DNA of 64,000 bases from the NCBI GenBank assembly GCA_963930775.1, contig OZ005696.1, positions 4,712,001-4,776,000 on the forward strand. The letters are read 5' to 3'. The translations under genes were made by a program, and so were the position numbers. The notes under the pieces are model-generated. The model worked only from the letters and a program-made list of their open reading frames with translations. It searched no databases and was not told the DNA's origin. Shown piece after piece: positions 54,070 through 63,244 of this stretch; positions within the stretch are counted from its first letter, which is position 1; each line of letters opens with the position of its first letter. The stretch comes from Cliona cf. orientalis. Taxonomy: Eukaryota > Porifera > Demospongiae > Clionaida > Clionaidae.

Positions 54070-54510
54070 ATTGTGGCCTCGGTGGCCGTACTGCCGCCCC
54101 ATTAGGACTTATGGGGGTTCAATGTCTTGGCATGTTCATGCACTGCAGCAACCTCCTTGGTTAAGAGTTAGTGACGACCTCGGTGGTCAAAATGCCAGGT
54201 GGCATACAAGTTACTGTAAAGCAGATATGCACGTATACTATTGGGCCCTGGTGGTCACATTTAATTTCAAAGGATATGACCTCGGTGGTCGAATGTCAAG
54301 TAGTCTGGCCTCGGTGGTCAAAACAAGCCTCAAGTACATGTAGTCTGGCCTCGGTGGTCAAGTGTCAAGTGGTCGACCTCGGTGGTCAAATGTCAAGTGG
54401 TTGACCTCGGTGGTCAAGTGTTGAGTGGTTGACCTCGGTGGTCAAGTAGCATGACCTCAGTGGTCTATAGGTTGAATGCCAGGGACTGTGACCTCGGTGG
54501 TCTACAATGG
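54070..54510 (+). repeat. Interspersed cctcggtggtca repeats between RT and recombinase
   Basis: The core cctcggtggtc occurs about a dozen times with irregular spacers, closest in 54,300-54,460 (agtggttgacctcggtggtcaagtg). It fills much of the 815-bp gap between the two ORFs of the DIRS-like element. No frame is kept. Confidence 0.85.
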
Positions 54511-54705
54511 GTAGCTTGTGGCAGCATGCCACGATTGAACTGCATGTGCCAGTTGCGTTATACATACTTGCCAGAGTAGGCTGGGTTCAGTCAAAGTGGG
54601 GGGATATACCTTTAGACCAGCTAATAGTAATAGGTTCGGTTGTAGCATGCACAATAATATTTTATGTTTTACGTATGGATGGTCCCTGTTTAATTTCCAG
54701 ATGTA

Positions 54706-55707
54706 TTGTCGAATGGCATCTGGCCACAGATAGACCAGATACACGACCCAGAGCTAAAAGAGTTGGCAGAGTCTCTTCCATTGATTGCTCTCCGTAGCAA
54801 GGCACCAGCTACAGTGAAAAAGTACGCTGGTGGTTTCAATAGGTGGAAGAAGTCGGCTGATTCAAAACCTGGTATCGATTCCTTCCCAGTTAAGCCCTTT
54901 CAGCTCGCTTTATATCTGGCCTTCCTAACCCAATCAGCTAAGACTAGCGCACCAATTGAGGAAGCTGTCCATTCCCTCTCATGGGCACATCAGCTGGCGG
55001 TGGTGGAAGACCCTACGGACCACCCGCTAGTCAAACAGGTCTTGGCAGGTTCCAAACGTATTTTGGCGCACAAGACAACAAAGAAGGAACCAATTACGCC
55101 GGAGATACTCAACAAAATGTTCGATAAGTTTGTTACGCCAGCGTCACAACTGCCTATTGTTCGTACTATGAGTATCTGTCTCCTCGGCTATGCGGGCTTC
55201 CTCCGATTTAGTGAACTGGCGTCCCTAAGAGAATGTGATATTTCCTTTTACGACGAACACATGGAAGTTTTTATAGAATCGAGCAAAACGGATCAATTCA
55301 GAGAAGGAGCTTGGGTCCCTATCGCACGCACCGGCTCAAAAATCTGCCCAGTCTCAATGGTAGAACGATATTTTCAAGTAGCTGAGATCAAAGGCGATAC
55401 AGACAAGTTGTTATTCAGAGGCCTGACGTCGACTAAGCAAGGATACCGCCTACGCCCATCAGGCGGGATAAGCTATACCCGAGTGCGGGAATTGGTCCTA
55501 GGGAAGCTAGAAGAGATCGGATTGGACCGAAAGTCATTTGGCCTCCACAGCCTTAGATCTGGAGGCGCGTCTGCTGCAGCAAATGCAGGTATACCTGACC
55601 GTTGGTTTAAACGGCATGGCAGGTGGCTGTCAGAGAATGCCAAAGATGGTTACGTTAAAGATAAACTTGAAGATAGACTCCGTGTAACTAAGAATTTAGG
55701 TTTGTAA
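54706..55707 (+). CDS. Tyrosine recombinase of the DIRS-like element
   Basis: Open for 333 codons from 54,706. The first codon is TTG and the frame extends a few codons upstream to a splice-like tttaatttccag, so translation may start by splicing or frameshift. SAM-like core-binding domain at about 25-120; catalytic domain at 130-330 with Arg167 (GYAGFLRFSEL), Lys194, HSLR (281-284), His304 in RHGRW and Tyr316 in DGYVKDK. All residues of the R-K-H-R-H-Y set are present. It integrates the circular cDNA of YR retrotransposons. No lesion. Confidence 0.92.
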   Translation: MSNGIWPQIDQIHDPELKELAESLPLIALRSKAPATVKKYAGGFNRWKKSADSKPGIDSFPVKPFQLALYLAFLTQSAKTSAPIEEAVHSLSWAHQLAVVEDPTDHPLVKQVLAGSKRILAHKTTKKEPITPEILNKMFDKFVTPASQLPIVRTMSICLLGYAGFLRFSELASLRECDISFYDEHMEVFIESSKTDQFREGAWVPIARTGSKICPVSMVERYFQVAEIKGDTDKLLFRGLTSTKQGYRLRPSGGISYTRVRELVLGKLEEIGLDRKSFGLHSLRSGGASAAANAGIPDRWFKRHGRWLSENAKDGYVKDKLEDRLRVTKNLGL

Positions 55708-55833
55708 CTCTTGCCACCTAACTACTTTCTTTGAGTCTCGCTGTTCATTGCCCCACAATTACCCAATTTATCCCAATTGAGAAATGTGTCCAATATCGCA
55801 TGATGCATGATGCATGCACACCTTTAGTGAGAG

Positions 55834-55889
55834 GTGTATTTTCTGTCGTTTGAACGCAGTGAATTAGACGGAAAATAAGCTCTCTAGCG
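55834..55889 (+). repeat. Direct repeat A2 of the DIRS-like element
   Basis: Matches 51,590-51,645 with two substitutions. The 351 bp beyond it (to 56,240) belongs to the element or to unidentified flank. It includes a short gene-like + frame reading into the duplicated piggyBac block. Confidence 0.85.
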
Positions 55890-56240
55890 CTAGGGCTCTG
55901 CATGCAGAAATGGGGGTGGGGCTCGTGAGGGCGCATGTACATGTTGTGCATTCCTGAGTTGTCAGGTACAAGGATAGTGGCTATTTAAAGCGGGAACTGC
56001 GTGATGGTAGTCCTCTCAAGCAAGAACAGCAACGTCTGCTACCTGTGAATTTCAAATTTCAAAATGGAAAACGCAAGTTGCCAAGCGTAGCATTACCTGT
56101 ATTGTGGTATACCTAGACTATAGTGCATTTCTCACATGCTCCCCTTCTACCCTTGCAAGTCCCACCCCAGTCCAGGACCTGTGCAAATGACGTCCCACCT
56201 AGGCAAACTCCCCACCATGGAGACTCCGGACGAAGATCAA

Positions 56241-57034
56241 GAGAGGGAGGGAATGCACAACTCCTCCACTACAGCCGGCTCGTCTCCTGCTGCAGTAGTC
56301 CCCTATCAGCTCACTGGCCGAGTCGAAACTCTTTGATGGAGCTAAAAGGTGCGTTAGCACAATAGCCTTTTTGAAGAATGAAGGCATTTGTTACGGCCAC
56401 GTCAAGCAGAAAGTGAAAAATGTATTTGTAAAATTTTCTGCATTTTGTTCTGCAGCTATAGTACCCCCTGACTTGGTCTCCTCTGTCGACCCACCCATGA
56501 AAGTATTATAATCAACGATGGATGTGGGACAGGGAACAGATATCCTCGAACCATCCTTTTGGTGCCGGAGTACAGTGCTTGACTCGGGCTGGCTAGTGGT
56601 TGACATCACTGTGACAACCTTCCTGTTCATCCAAGAACTGGCACACACGTTGCCTTTCTGGACTGTAAGGAAGTCACCTCTATGTTATGTGTGTATTTAG
56701 TAGTTATATTTGAGCACGTTAGTGATGTTATGTGATACGTTCATGCTAGGCATACACGTGTATGGTAGAATTGTGCTTGTGTATACGGTACATAAGGAAA
56801 TGTGATGGATTACAAAAAATGAAACATCCGTACATGTACATGCACATGTACACACATGCACAACACTCACATACACATGCACACACATACATACACACAC
56901 ACATATTATGTACATGCATGTACATACACATGTACATGTAACACACACATACATGCACATGCACGTACACACACACGAATGTACATGGACATACACACAC
57001 GTACATGCACATGCATGCACACATAATGCACAAC
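56241..57034. repeat. 794-bp duplicated piggyBac segment, right copy
   Basis: See the left copy. Here the block continues without a break into the rest of the piggyBac gene (attcacttatatac...). It shares the same frameshifts (at the MGG-VD and FRL-ASE positions) as the left copy, so it was duplicated after the gene had died. Confidence 0.85.
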
Positions 57035-57065
57035 ATTCACTTATATACACGCTCACATGCTACGT
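56828..57065. repeat. CA / TACATG microsatellite (right copy)
   Basis: Long alternation of acacac, acatac and gtacatgcac words. Open frames over it give Cys/Val/Met-only or Thr/His-only peptides and are artefacts. The same tract is in the left copy at 51,385-51,580. Confidence 0.95.
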
Positions 57066-57412
57066 ACACATACACACTTATTCTTCAGATTCGGCTTCTT
57101 CAACTGGGGGGAAAACCTTCCGATCTTTTCTCGCAGTGCCGCAGGCATAGATGTTGTCCTTCTCAAGATCCTCCAGGAGTTTGAGGCTGGTGAAATAATT
57201 GTCGAAATAGACATGGTGGTGCCTTTCTTTCAGATCAGAGGTGAGTGTCTTTACGACTCGAGCTCCTAAGCCATGCTCAGTGGTGTTGTTCTTTCCCGTG
57301 TAGACCTCAAACCTCGAAAAGTAGCCGTTTGTGCTGTCTGCGGCAACCCAGACCTTGATCCCACGCTTGGTGGGTTTCAGTGGCATGTATATACTGTTTC
57401 AGCGATGATCTA

Positions 57413-57618
57413 CCGTATAGCGGGAAACTTTCGAGGGAGAAAACTTTCACAAATTTCGCGATTTTTCCGCCATCGGCGAAGGTTTTCTCCACAAAATTTA
57501 GGCATGCCACACCCATTATGCGACCAATTTTAACATTCCACGAAAGTTTTCTCCGTGAAATGCTCCTTTCCTACCGATCCGCGAAAGTTTTCTCCCTCGA
57601 AAATTTCCCACTATACGG
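57413..57618. mobile_element. MITE X2, CCGTATAGCGGG termini, inside the piggyBac ORF
   Basis: A 206-bp element with inverted termini CCGTATAGCGGGAAACTTTC and complement of CCGTATAGTGGGAAATTTTC, and TA duplicated (57,411-57,412 and 57,619-57,620). Excision with one TA restores FQGRSSLKQY, the conserved piggyBac sequence. Confidence 0.85.
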
Positions 57619-58848
57619 TACCCTGAAACCTGATCATCGCCTCATCAACAGCAATGTCACGGTGAGGCTCGTAGGTCTGAGCAAACTTGGTTGACAGGTG
57701 GTCAATCAGTGGTCTGACCTTCCCGAGACGATCATGGCCATTCTTGCCACGCCGGTACAAGGGTGTCATTGTCCACAAAGTGGAGATACCGGGAGATCTC
57801 GCGGAATCTGTCTCGGGTGATGCGGTCAGCCACTGGAGCATACCTAAGATTAGGGTCTCGTGACCAGTACATGTAGTCGTTGAGAGACGGAAGATGATTT
57901 ATGCCCATCAAAACGCTGAATCCCAAGAATGCCTTCTACTCATCCACTATTATCTTTGACCATTTGTCATATTGCTCATCACCCATTGCTATTTTTGCAT
58001 ATGCATTGCTCTCTTTCACAATGATTTCCATTAGGTCTGGCGAGAAAAATAGGTCAAAGACTTCCAGTGGCGAAGAGGAGATTTCTTGAGTAGGGCCTAC
58101 TGGAGAGGTGAAAGGATGGATGGATAGGTGTTGTATGGTGGTGCTCCATGTTGAATCATCCCCAGAAGAGGTGGAGGCTCCTGCGCTACTGGAAGCTGGA
58201 GTATCAGGGGTGGTGTCAGGGTCATCGTCCATATCATTGTCAGGCTCATCTCCTTCCAAGTCGCTAAATTCATCATCACTGCCCTCCATGACAGGCTCAT
58301 CTGGGTCATACTCAAAGTCAGCATAGTCATCATCACTATCAGCACACTGCTGCACTACGTCATCCACCGTCAAGCGGGCCCTTTTAGCCATTCTTTAGGT
58401 AATTATTGAATATTCATGCAATGAACTTTATACTGTGTACTATCACTTACCAGTTCGAGAAGTACTCGCTAATAGCGATCGAGAGCGATAAATAAGTGGT
58501 GGGAGTGGTCGCCGGTAAGGGTGTAGTCAACGTAGAGCAGCGTAGCTAGGCCGGTGGCTCCTCCTTCGAAGTGCGGTCATGACCAAAGGTAAGCGCGGTA
58601 CAGCTATAGCGAATTCGCTACAACCGCCGTTTAGTGTTCGCGCATGCGTGTAGCGAATTCGCTACAATCGCGCATAATTGGTTAAGACAGACTAATGTGA
58701 CTATCTAGGACCAGGGAATCAAGATAGAATACAAAAACCACTCTACAGTATATAAGCTCCACCCAACTTAGTTAAATTTTTTTCTTCTGTTTGCCCAAAA
58801 ATAGGAGCGAGCGAATCTGTGCGATAACCTATTTAATTGGTCTGGCCT

Positions 58849-59212
58849 AATAGAACACAAGCTAAAAATAATTGACAGTTTTAAGATTCATGTGATTTTA
58901 TGGTATAGGTCGTCACACGCTCCATTAAGATACATTTTAAAAAATCCTAGAGAACACAAATTTTAATTAGATCTTGCATTTTATTAGCATAAGCACGGTA
59001 AGCGTGATTTTCGGCCAATTTCCAATCCAGAAAAACCAAAAATTTAATATGTTTCTAAAGACTATCGTAGAGAAGCTGCAACCAAGGGGTGACAAATACG
59101 ACCACTTGGCAATCTTCAGACATTTTTTTCTCAATGTATCTTGACACTCCAAATTTTTCATATTAACTTTGGCACGGATCAGCTCCATTTTATACTGCAT
59201 ATTTGTGCACTA
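58849..59212. other. Gene-free stretch
   Basis: AT-rich, without recognisable genes or repeats. Confidence 0.5.
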
Positions 59213-59671
59213 CAGTGGAACTTGTCTAAAGTGGTCACCATTGGGCCAAATATTTGTGGCTGCAATATGCAAAACATAGGGGGTGTGGCTTGCAGGAGAA
59301 GTGAGGCCTAAGTGGTTGCAAACGTAACTGTGGGCTGCAATAGAGCAATACGTATCGGGCACTATCAAGTGCTGGGAATGCCTGCAAGCGCGATTAGCAG
59401 GTGGTCTAACAAACCCACAAGTTGTACCTGGCAGCCAAGTGGGGTTACCCTGGGGGCTGTCCTGCAGTGGCCACTATAGGCAAGCTAATTTGTACTAGTG
59501 TAAACGCCATGGGGCCTGGCTAACTGACTGGTATACGCAATAGGCAAGTGGCCATCCTATCCAGGTTGCATTCCATAGTAAATGCATTGTGGCTGTTTGG
59601 GACCCACAGGATGTGGCTGTATTAAGGAGGTGACCGCCTTAATCAGGTGACTGTAGAGGCAGGTTCCACTG
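59213..59671. mobile_element. MITE V, CAGTGGAACYTG termini
   Basis: Termini CAGTGGAACTTGTCTAAAGT and the complement of CAGTGGAACCTGCCTCTACA, flanked by TA (59,211-59,212 and 59,672-59,673). CAGTGGAAC-type ends are common among mariner-like MITEs of animals. Non-coding. Confidence 0.75.
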
Positions 59672-59674
59672 TAT

Positions 59675-59824
59675 AGCCCTGTTTACACGTACCAAACCAG
59701 TTTAAACTGAACCGGATTAAACCACGTTTACACGCACGAGCTTGACCCGAGTTAAGATATTCATAGCCCACTACTATGCACGTAACCCACTTCTAATCCA
59801 CATCAGGACCGTGTAAATGGGGCT
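59675..59824. mobile_element. Harbinger-type MITE W
   Basis: A 150-bp element with ends agccctgtttacacg and ccgtgtaaatggggct, flanked by TAT on both sides (3-bp duplication as in PIF/Harbinger), with ccggatta-type internal motifs as in the Harbinger left end at 36,119. It starts 3 bp after MITE V ends. Confidence 0.7.
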
Positions 59825-60065
59825 TATGATTGTTTTACCATAGCTTCTTCTGTAATGATGGCATTTTCGCTATCCTTGGTTGAAGGTTCATTGTAGGAAG
59901 CCATTTAGCATAAGCAAATGTGGCACTGGGAGCCAACTTTTACCATGGACAGCAGGACTAACAAGTATACAAACAAAAATTATGTTGTAGGCATGGCATG
60001 AATAATACTATATCGCTTGAGAGGTAAATATTCAACATTCCATCCACATGTACATACATGTACTA

Positions 60066-60504
60066 CTGTATGGCGGGTAATTTTTGTGGGGACTAATTTT
60101 TGTGGAAAGTCCGAAAAGGCCCACAAAATTAATTTTCGTGGTTTTAAATTTCATGACAGCAACCAGTCCAGGGGCGTGGCACTGCTGCACAAGCGATGAT
60201 GTAATCGATACAAGCGCTCGCGATCTTCTTTGTTACTAAGCCATACCTACAGAGACTCGAGATAGAAGAATTATCAGTGTCAAAGATGCTATCAGCTGGA
60301 TGACAGTGGTTACTGTTGCTTGCTATACTGGAAAGTATTGGCCACATTGCCACGATATTTGTGGCCATGCCCATCATCATGGACTCGCATTGTACCATAC
60401 CCACTGTAGGCATTAATTTTCGTGGGTGGGAAAATTTCGTGACTGCCAAGTCAACCACGAAAATAACAAAAATTAGCACCCCACGAAAGTTACCCACCAT
60501 ACGG
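60066..60504. mobile_element. MITE X3, CTGTATGGCGGGTAATTTTT type
   Basis: Inverted ends CTGTATGGCGGGTAATTTTT / complement of CCGTATGGTGGGTAACTTTC; internal aattttcgtgg blocks. Same family as X1/X2. The 143-residue - strand frame overlapping it (60,144-60,575) is not a gene. Confidence 0.7.
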
Positions 60505-60636
60505 TGTTCCCATTTATAGCATATATATATAGTACACATGACTACCTTTACCAAAATTATACTATTTTCAATCATTTAGTGAAGGGTGCTACACAATTAA
60601 TTATGATTTCTAAAACTATATATGGTAGTACTTCAT

Positions 60637-61090
60637 CAGAGGAGGTTGGACACAATCACGTGCGGACAAAAAGTGGGCGTGCATGTTGCCCCATGTACAA
60701 CACTGTACGAAATGTAAGTCACGATCTAAAGCCTTGAAGACAGTTGTAAATGTGAAAGCAAGTTGAAATCCACGAGAAAAGAAGATCCAGCGCCATACCC
60801 CGCCCGTCCACCACTCATACTTTTTGCAAATCAAGAAAACTCGTTTCTCAGAATGGCAACAACAAAACCAGTATTTGTCGATCGCAGTCGGCTTCTTTCG
60901 ATGTTACAACATTAGATCTACACGATTCATCTCTGTTCCAGCTTTAGATTTGGCCATAGTTCACAAACACAAACATTTTAGCTACCAGCTACACTCGCAA
61001 ATGGCATTCTTTTGAACGCGTGGCAGCATAATTGCATACCAAGGTCATGTGACTATAGCGTAAATGCACGTCATGTCCAACCTCCTCTGG
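60637..61090. mobile_element. MITE Y, CAGAGGAGGTTGGACA termini
   Basis: Cagaggaggttggacacaat on the left and the complement of cagaggaggttggacatgac on the right. The interior includes a short ATG frame (MATTKPVFVDRSRLLSMLQH) of unknown meaning at 60,853-60,915. Confidence 0.65.
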
Positions 61091-61540
61091 TACTTCATAT
61101 AGGCCATCCCTACTTGTAGAGTGCCTGATTATACATGTAAATCAAAACTCTGATCATGTCATTGCATAATGGACCGTATTCATAATTATTGTTCTAAATA
61201 ACGCACGCCTGTGCGCCATTAGGCGGGAAAAATTCCAGGGTAAAACGGCCGCATGCCATTTTTACTTGTATTTTCATGCACTTTCGAAGGCTATACTGAC
61301 AGCTGCAGACGATAGTTTTGATTATTTTTCAGAAATACAGTGAGGACAACAAACGAGTAAGTGGACAAAGAGTTGACTTGGGTGAAACTGGCTATTTACC
61401 AATTTTTCAGGAGGTTTTCCACAAGGTATTTTGCTTCTGTCAATAGGTGGCAGTTTCGGGGGGGGGGGGGGGGCCCACGCTTGCAATATAGCTTGACTTT
61501 CATTTCATTCTTGCAACACTTGCTACTAGGACTATACAAA
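61091..61540. other. Left part of the ISL2EU-like element or flank
   Basis: No recognisable gene. A poly-G tract of 16 bp lies at 61,458-61,473. The left terminus of the following element was not identified. Confidence 0.4.
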
Positions 61541-61544
61541 CTGC

Positions 61545-63093
61545 TTGCATCAGCAAATGGGCAGGGTGGGAACCCATACTAATATTTATCATTTCCACTT
61601 GACATTTACCACAGGAATGCAGAATAAAGATTGGCCCTCCAGCAGCTTTTTTGTACCTTTACTCCAAATTCATGCACCACCACAGTTTACTATTGGCAAT
61701 ATCACCATTTCATTACCCGCATTGCATCAGATGGTAAATCAGCTAACGACTTCAAGAATATCAACTCAAGAGCCTTTCCACTGTTTAAGGATGGTCATAT
61801 ACAGAACATTATGGCATACAAGAGTACTTCTGGAGATACTACTTACTATCAAGCCAGCTGTCTACCTGAAATGAAGAAAAACACAATATATACTATTAGG
61901 ATTGCACTAAACAACAGCAGTGGTGATATTGTGTATGCTCAATGTGGATGTGCCGCTGGCAGTGGACCTACAGGCAGTTGTAAGCACATAGCAGCTAAGT
62001 GCTATGCCTTAGAAGATTTTGTCGTATCCATCAACTTCGTGATCACGTGCCATGTACTTCTCAGCTTCAGACGTGGAACCAACCTCGAAAACGTACCCTG
62101 GACTCAGCAGACATTGAAGAAATCAAATTCATTAAAATGGAATACAGGAAAACGAAGCGCAAACCAACGGTTGTCCCATATGATCCACGTCCGGTTCCAC
62201 TTCGATGCACTACAGCTGAAGAAATACAGTCCCTGCGGCAAGCTCTTGAAAGTAAGGGATCAGATATAGCACTGCTGCATGTTCTACCTGGCGTAGTGAC
62301 ATCACAAGGTCCCCAACTCCCTTTGATCCCAAGGTCATCACAAGAACGAATTCGACACCTGCTGCTCACACAACTAATTCAACCAGTATCTATCCGCGAT
62401 ATCTTATTGTATGGTGAAAAGTTAGTGGAAATGTTGACACCCTCCCCCCATGATATTGCAGCCATAGAACAGGCTACAAGAAAACAACATGATAGCAAAC
62501 ATTGGCATGAAGAGCGGTATGGGAGACTAACATCCTCAGGGTTTGGAGAGATCATTAAATGCAGAACGTATGAAGGGCATGCACAGAGGAAGCTTTATCC
62601 AACACAGAGCAAACTATCAACATCGTCAATCCAGTGGGGAAAGCACAATGAACCTATAGCTCGGCAGCAGTATGAACGATCCTCCAAATTGAAAGTTCGC
62701 AATTGTGGCTTATACATTTCCAAACATGGATTCCTTGCTGCTTCACCAGATGGCGTCATCTGTGATGAAGATGGGTCTCCAAAGGGAACACTTGAAATTA
62801 AGTGCCCGTACACACAAAGAAATTCAAGTGTTGTTGATACTTGCAGTACAGCCACTTTCTTTTGTAAACTAGATGATAAAGATAAGACCACAATACACTT
62901 AAAGAAAAACCATAACTATTATTATCAAGTGCAAGGCCAAATGGCAGTGCTTAACATGCCATGGTGTGATTTTGTGGTGTGGACTACAAAAGACATGCAC
63001 ATAGAAAGGATTTTTTTGATGAAATCTTTTGGAAAACTCATTGTTACCCTAAACTACGTTCCTTTTATTATGGTATTATCTTACCTGAGTTAG
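61545..63093 (+). pseudogene. SWIM zinc finger + YqaJ-like nuclease of an ISL2EU-like element
   Basis: Frames joined across short shifts give a SWIM finger (IVYAQCGCAAGSGPTGSCKH, C-x-C...C-x-H) at about 61.93-61.99 kb, followed by a 364-codon frame from 61,999 containing a YqaJ/lambda-exonuclease-type domain: RYGRLTSSGFGEIIK, WGKHNEPIARQQYE (Glu218), AASPDGVI (Asp251), LEIKCPY (Glu266, Lys268) and YYYQVQGQMAVL. All metal-binding residues are present. A single-base loss in a T run at about 62,019 separates the finger from the nuclease, and another shift lies near 61,700. If these are sequencing errors the gene is intact. SWIM+YqaJ proteins accompany the transposase in ISL2EU-type elements. Confidence 0.75.
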
Positions 63094-63244
63094 TGTACCC
63101 TAGGTACCCTCTGAGTCTTAGTATTTTGGATTATAGGCCATATCTTTCATAGCTAGTCTTTATTATTTTTGTACTTTGTACTCACACTATCATGCCAAAT
63201 TCATGTGATGTGTCATGTGACAGGTACATACATAACTAAGTAAA

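Larger units (their letters stand above)
51590..56240 (+). mobile_element. DIRS-like tyrosine-recombinase retrotransposon
   Basis: RT/RNase H ORF, spacer with tandem repeats, and tyrosine recombinase ORF, all on +, bracketed by a 56-bp direct repeat (51,590-51,645 and 55,834-55,889; 54 of 56 identical). There is no integrase, aspartic protease or LTR. RT plus tyrosine recombinase defines the DIRS/Ngaro group (YR retrotransposons). Split direct repeats rather than inverted ones are closer to the Ngaro/PAT-type organisation. The true right end lies between 55,889 and 56,240. No gag-like ORF was found. Confidence 0.8.
56391..58391 (-). pseudogene. piggyBac-like transposase, main part
   Basis: ATG at 58,391 (MAKRARLTVDDVVQQCADSD), an acidic N-terminus to about residue 80, then EISSSPLEVFDLFFSPDLME, LGFSVLMGINHLPSLNDYMY-type and RDRFREISRYLHFVDNDTL at 57.78-57.92 kb, DIAVDEAMIRFQG (first catalytic Asp) at 57.63 kb, PTKRGIKVW ... 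VYFDNYFTSLKLL (second Asp) at 57.2 kb, then SSWMNRKVVTVMSTTSQPE and VDYNTFMGG at 56.5-56.6 kb. It is cut by MITE X2 at 57,413, by frameshifts at about 57,735 and 57,390, and by a probable microsatellite-bearing intron at about 56,675-57,070. The family is clear; the element is dead. Confidence 0.88.
50019..58848. mobile_element. piggyBac-like element, split by a DIRS-like retrotransposon
   Basis: The two outer ends are inverted: AGGCCAGACCAATT at about 50,020 and its complement AATTGGTCTGGCCT ending 58,848, with CTAA/TAA outside (a possible variant of the piggyBac TTAA duplication). Between them the - strand carries a piggyBac transposase whose 3' part is interrupted by 51,590-56,240. The 5' flank (58,392-58,848) and 3' flank (50,020-50,577) show no other gene. 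Confidence 0.6.

Noticed and set aside
54070-54510. CRISPR-like pattern of short repeats with spacers
   Set aside because: Repeats are only about 11 bp, spacing is irregular, spacers share sequence, and the host is eukaryotic. It belongs to the DIRS-like element.
56123-56365. Possible gag-like ORF after the DIRS-like recombinase
   Set aside because: It reads into antisense piggyBac sequence, and its counterpart in the left duplicate lacks the first half; more likely a chance frame across the junction.
51252-57056. Cys/Val/Met-rich and Thr/His-rich open frames over the CA/TACATG tracts
   Set aside because: Pure translation of a microsatellite, present in mirror form on both strands and in both 794-bp copies.
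60144-60575. 143-residue - strand ORF
   Set aside because: Overlaps MITE X3 and flank; frame not kept in X1/X2 and no recognisable domain.
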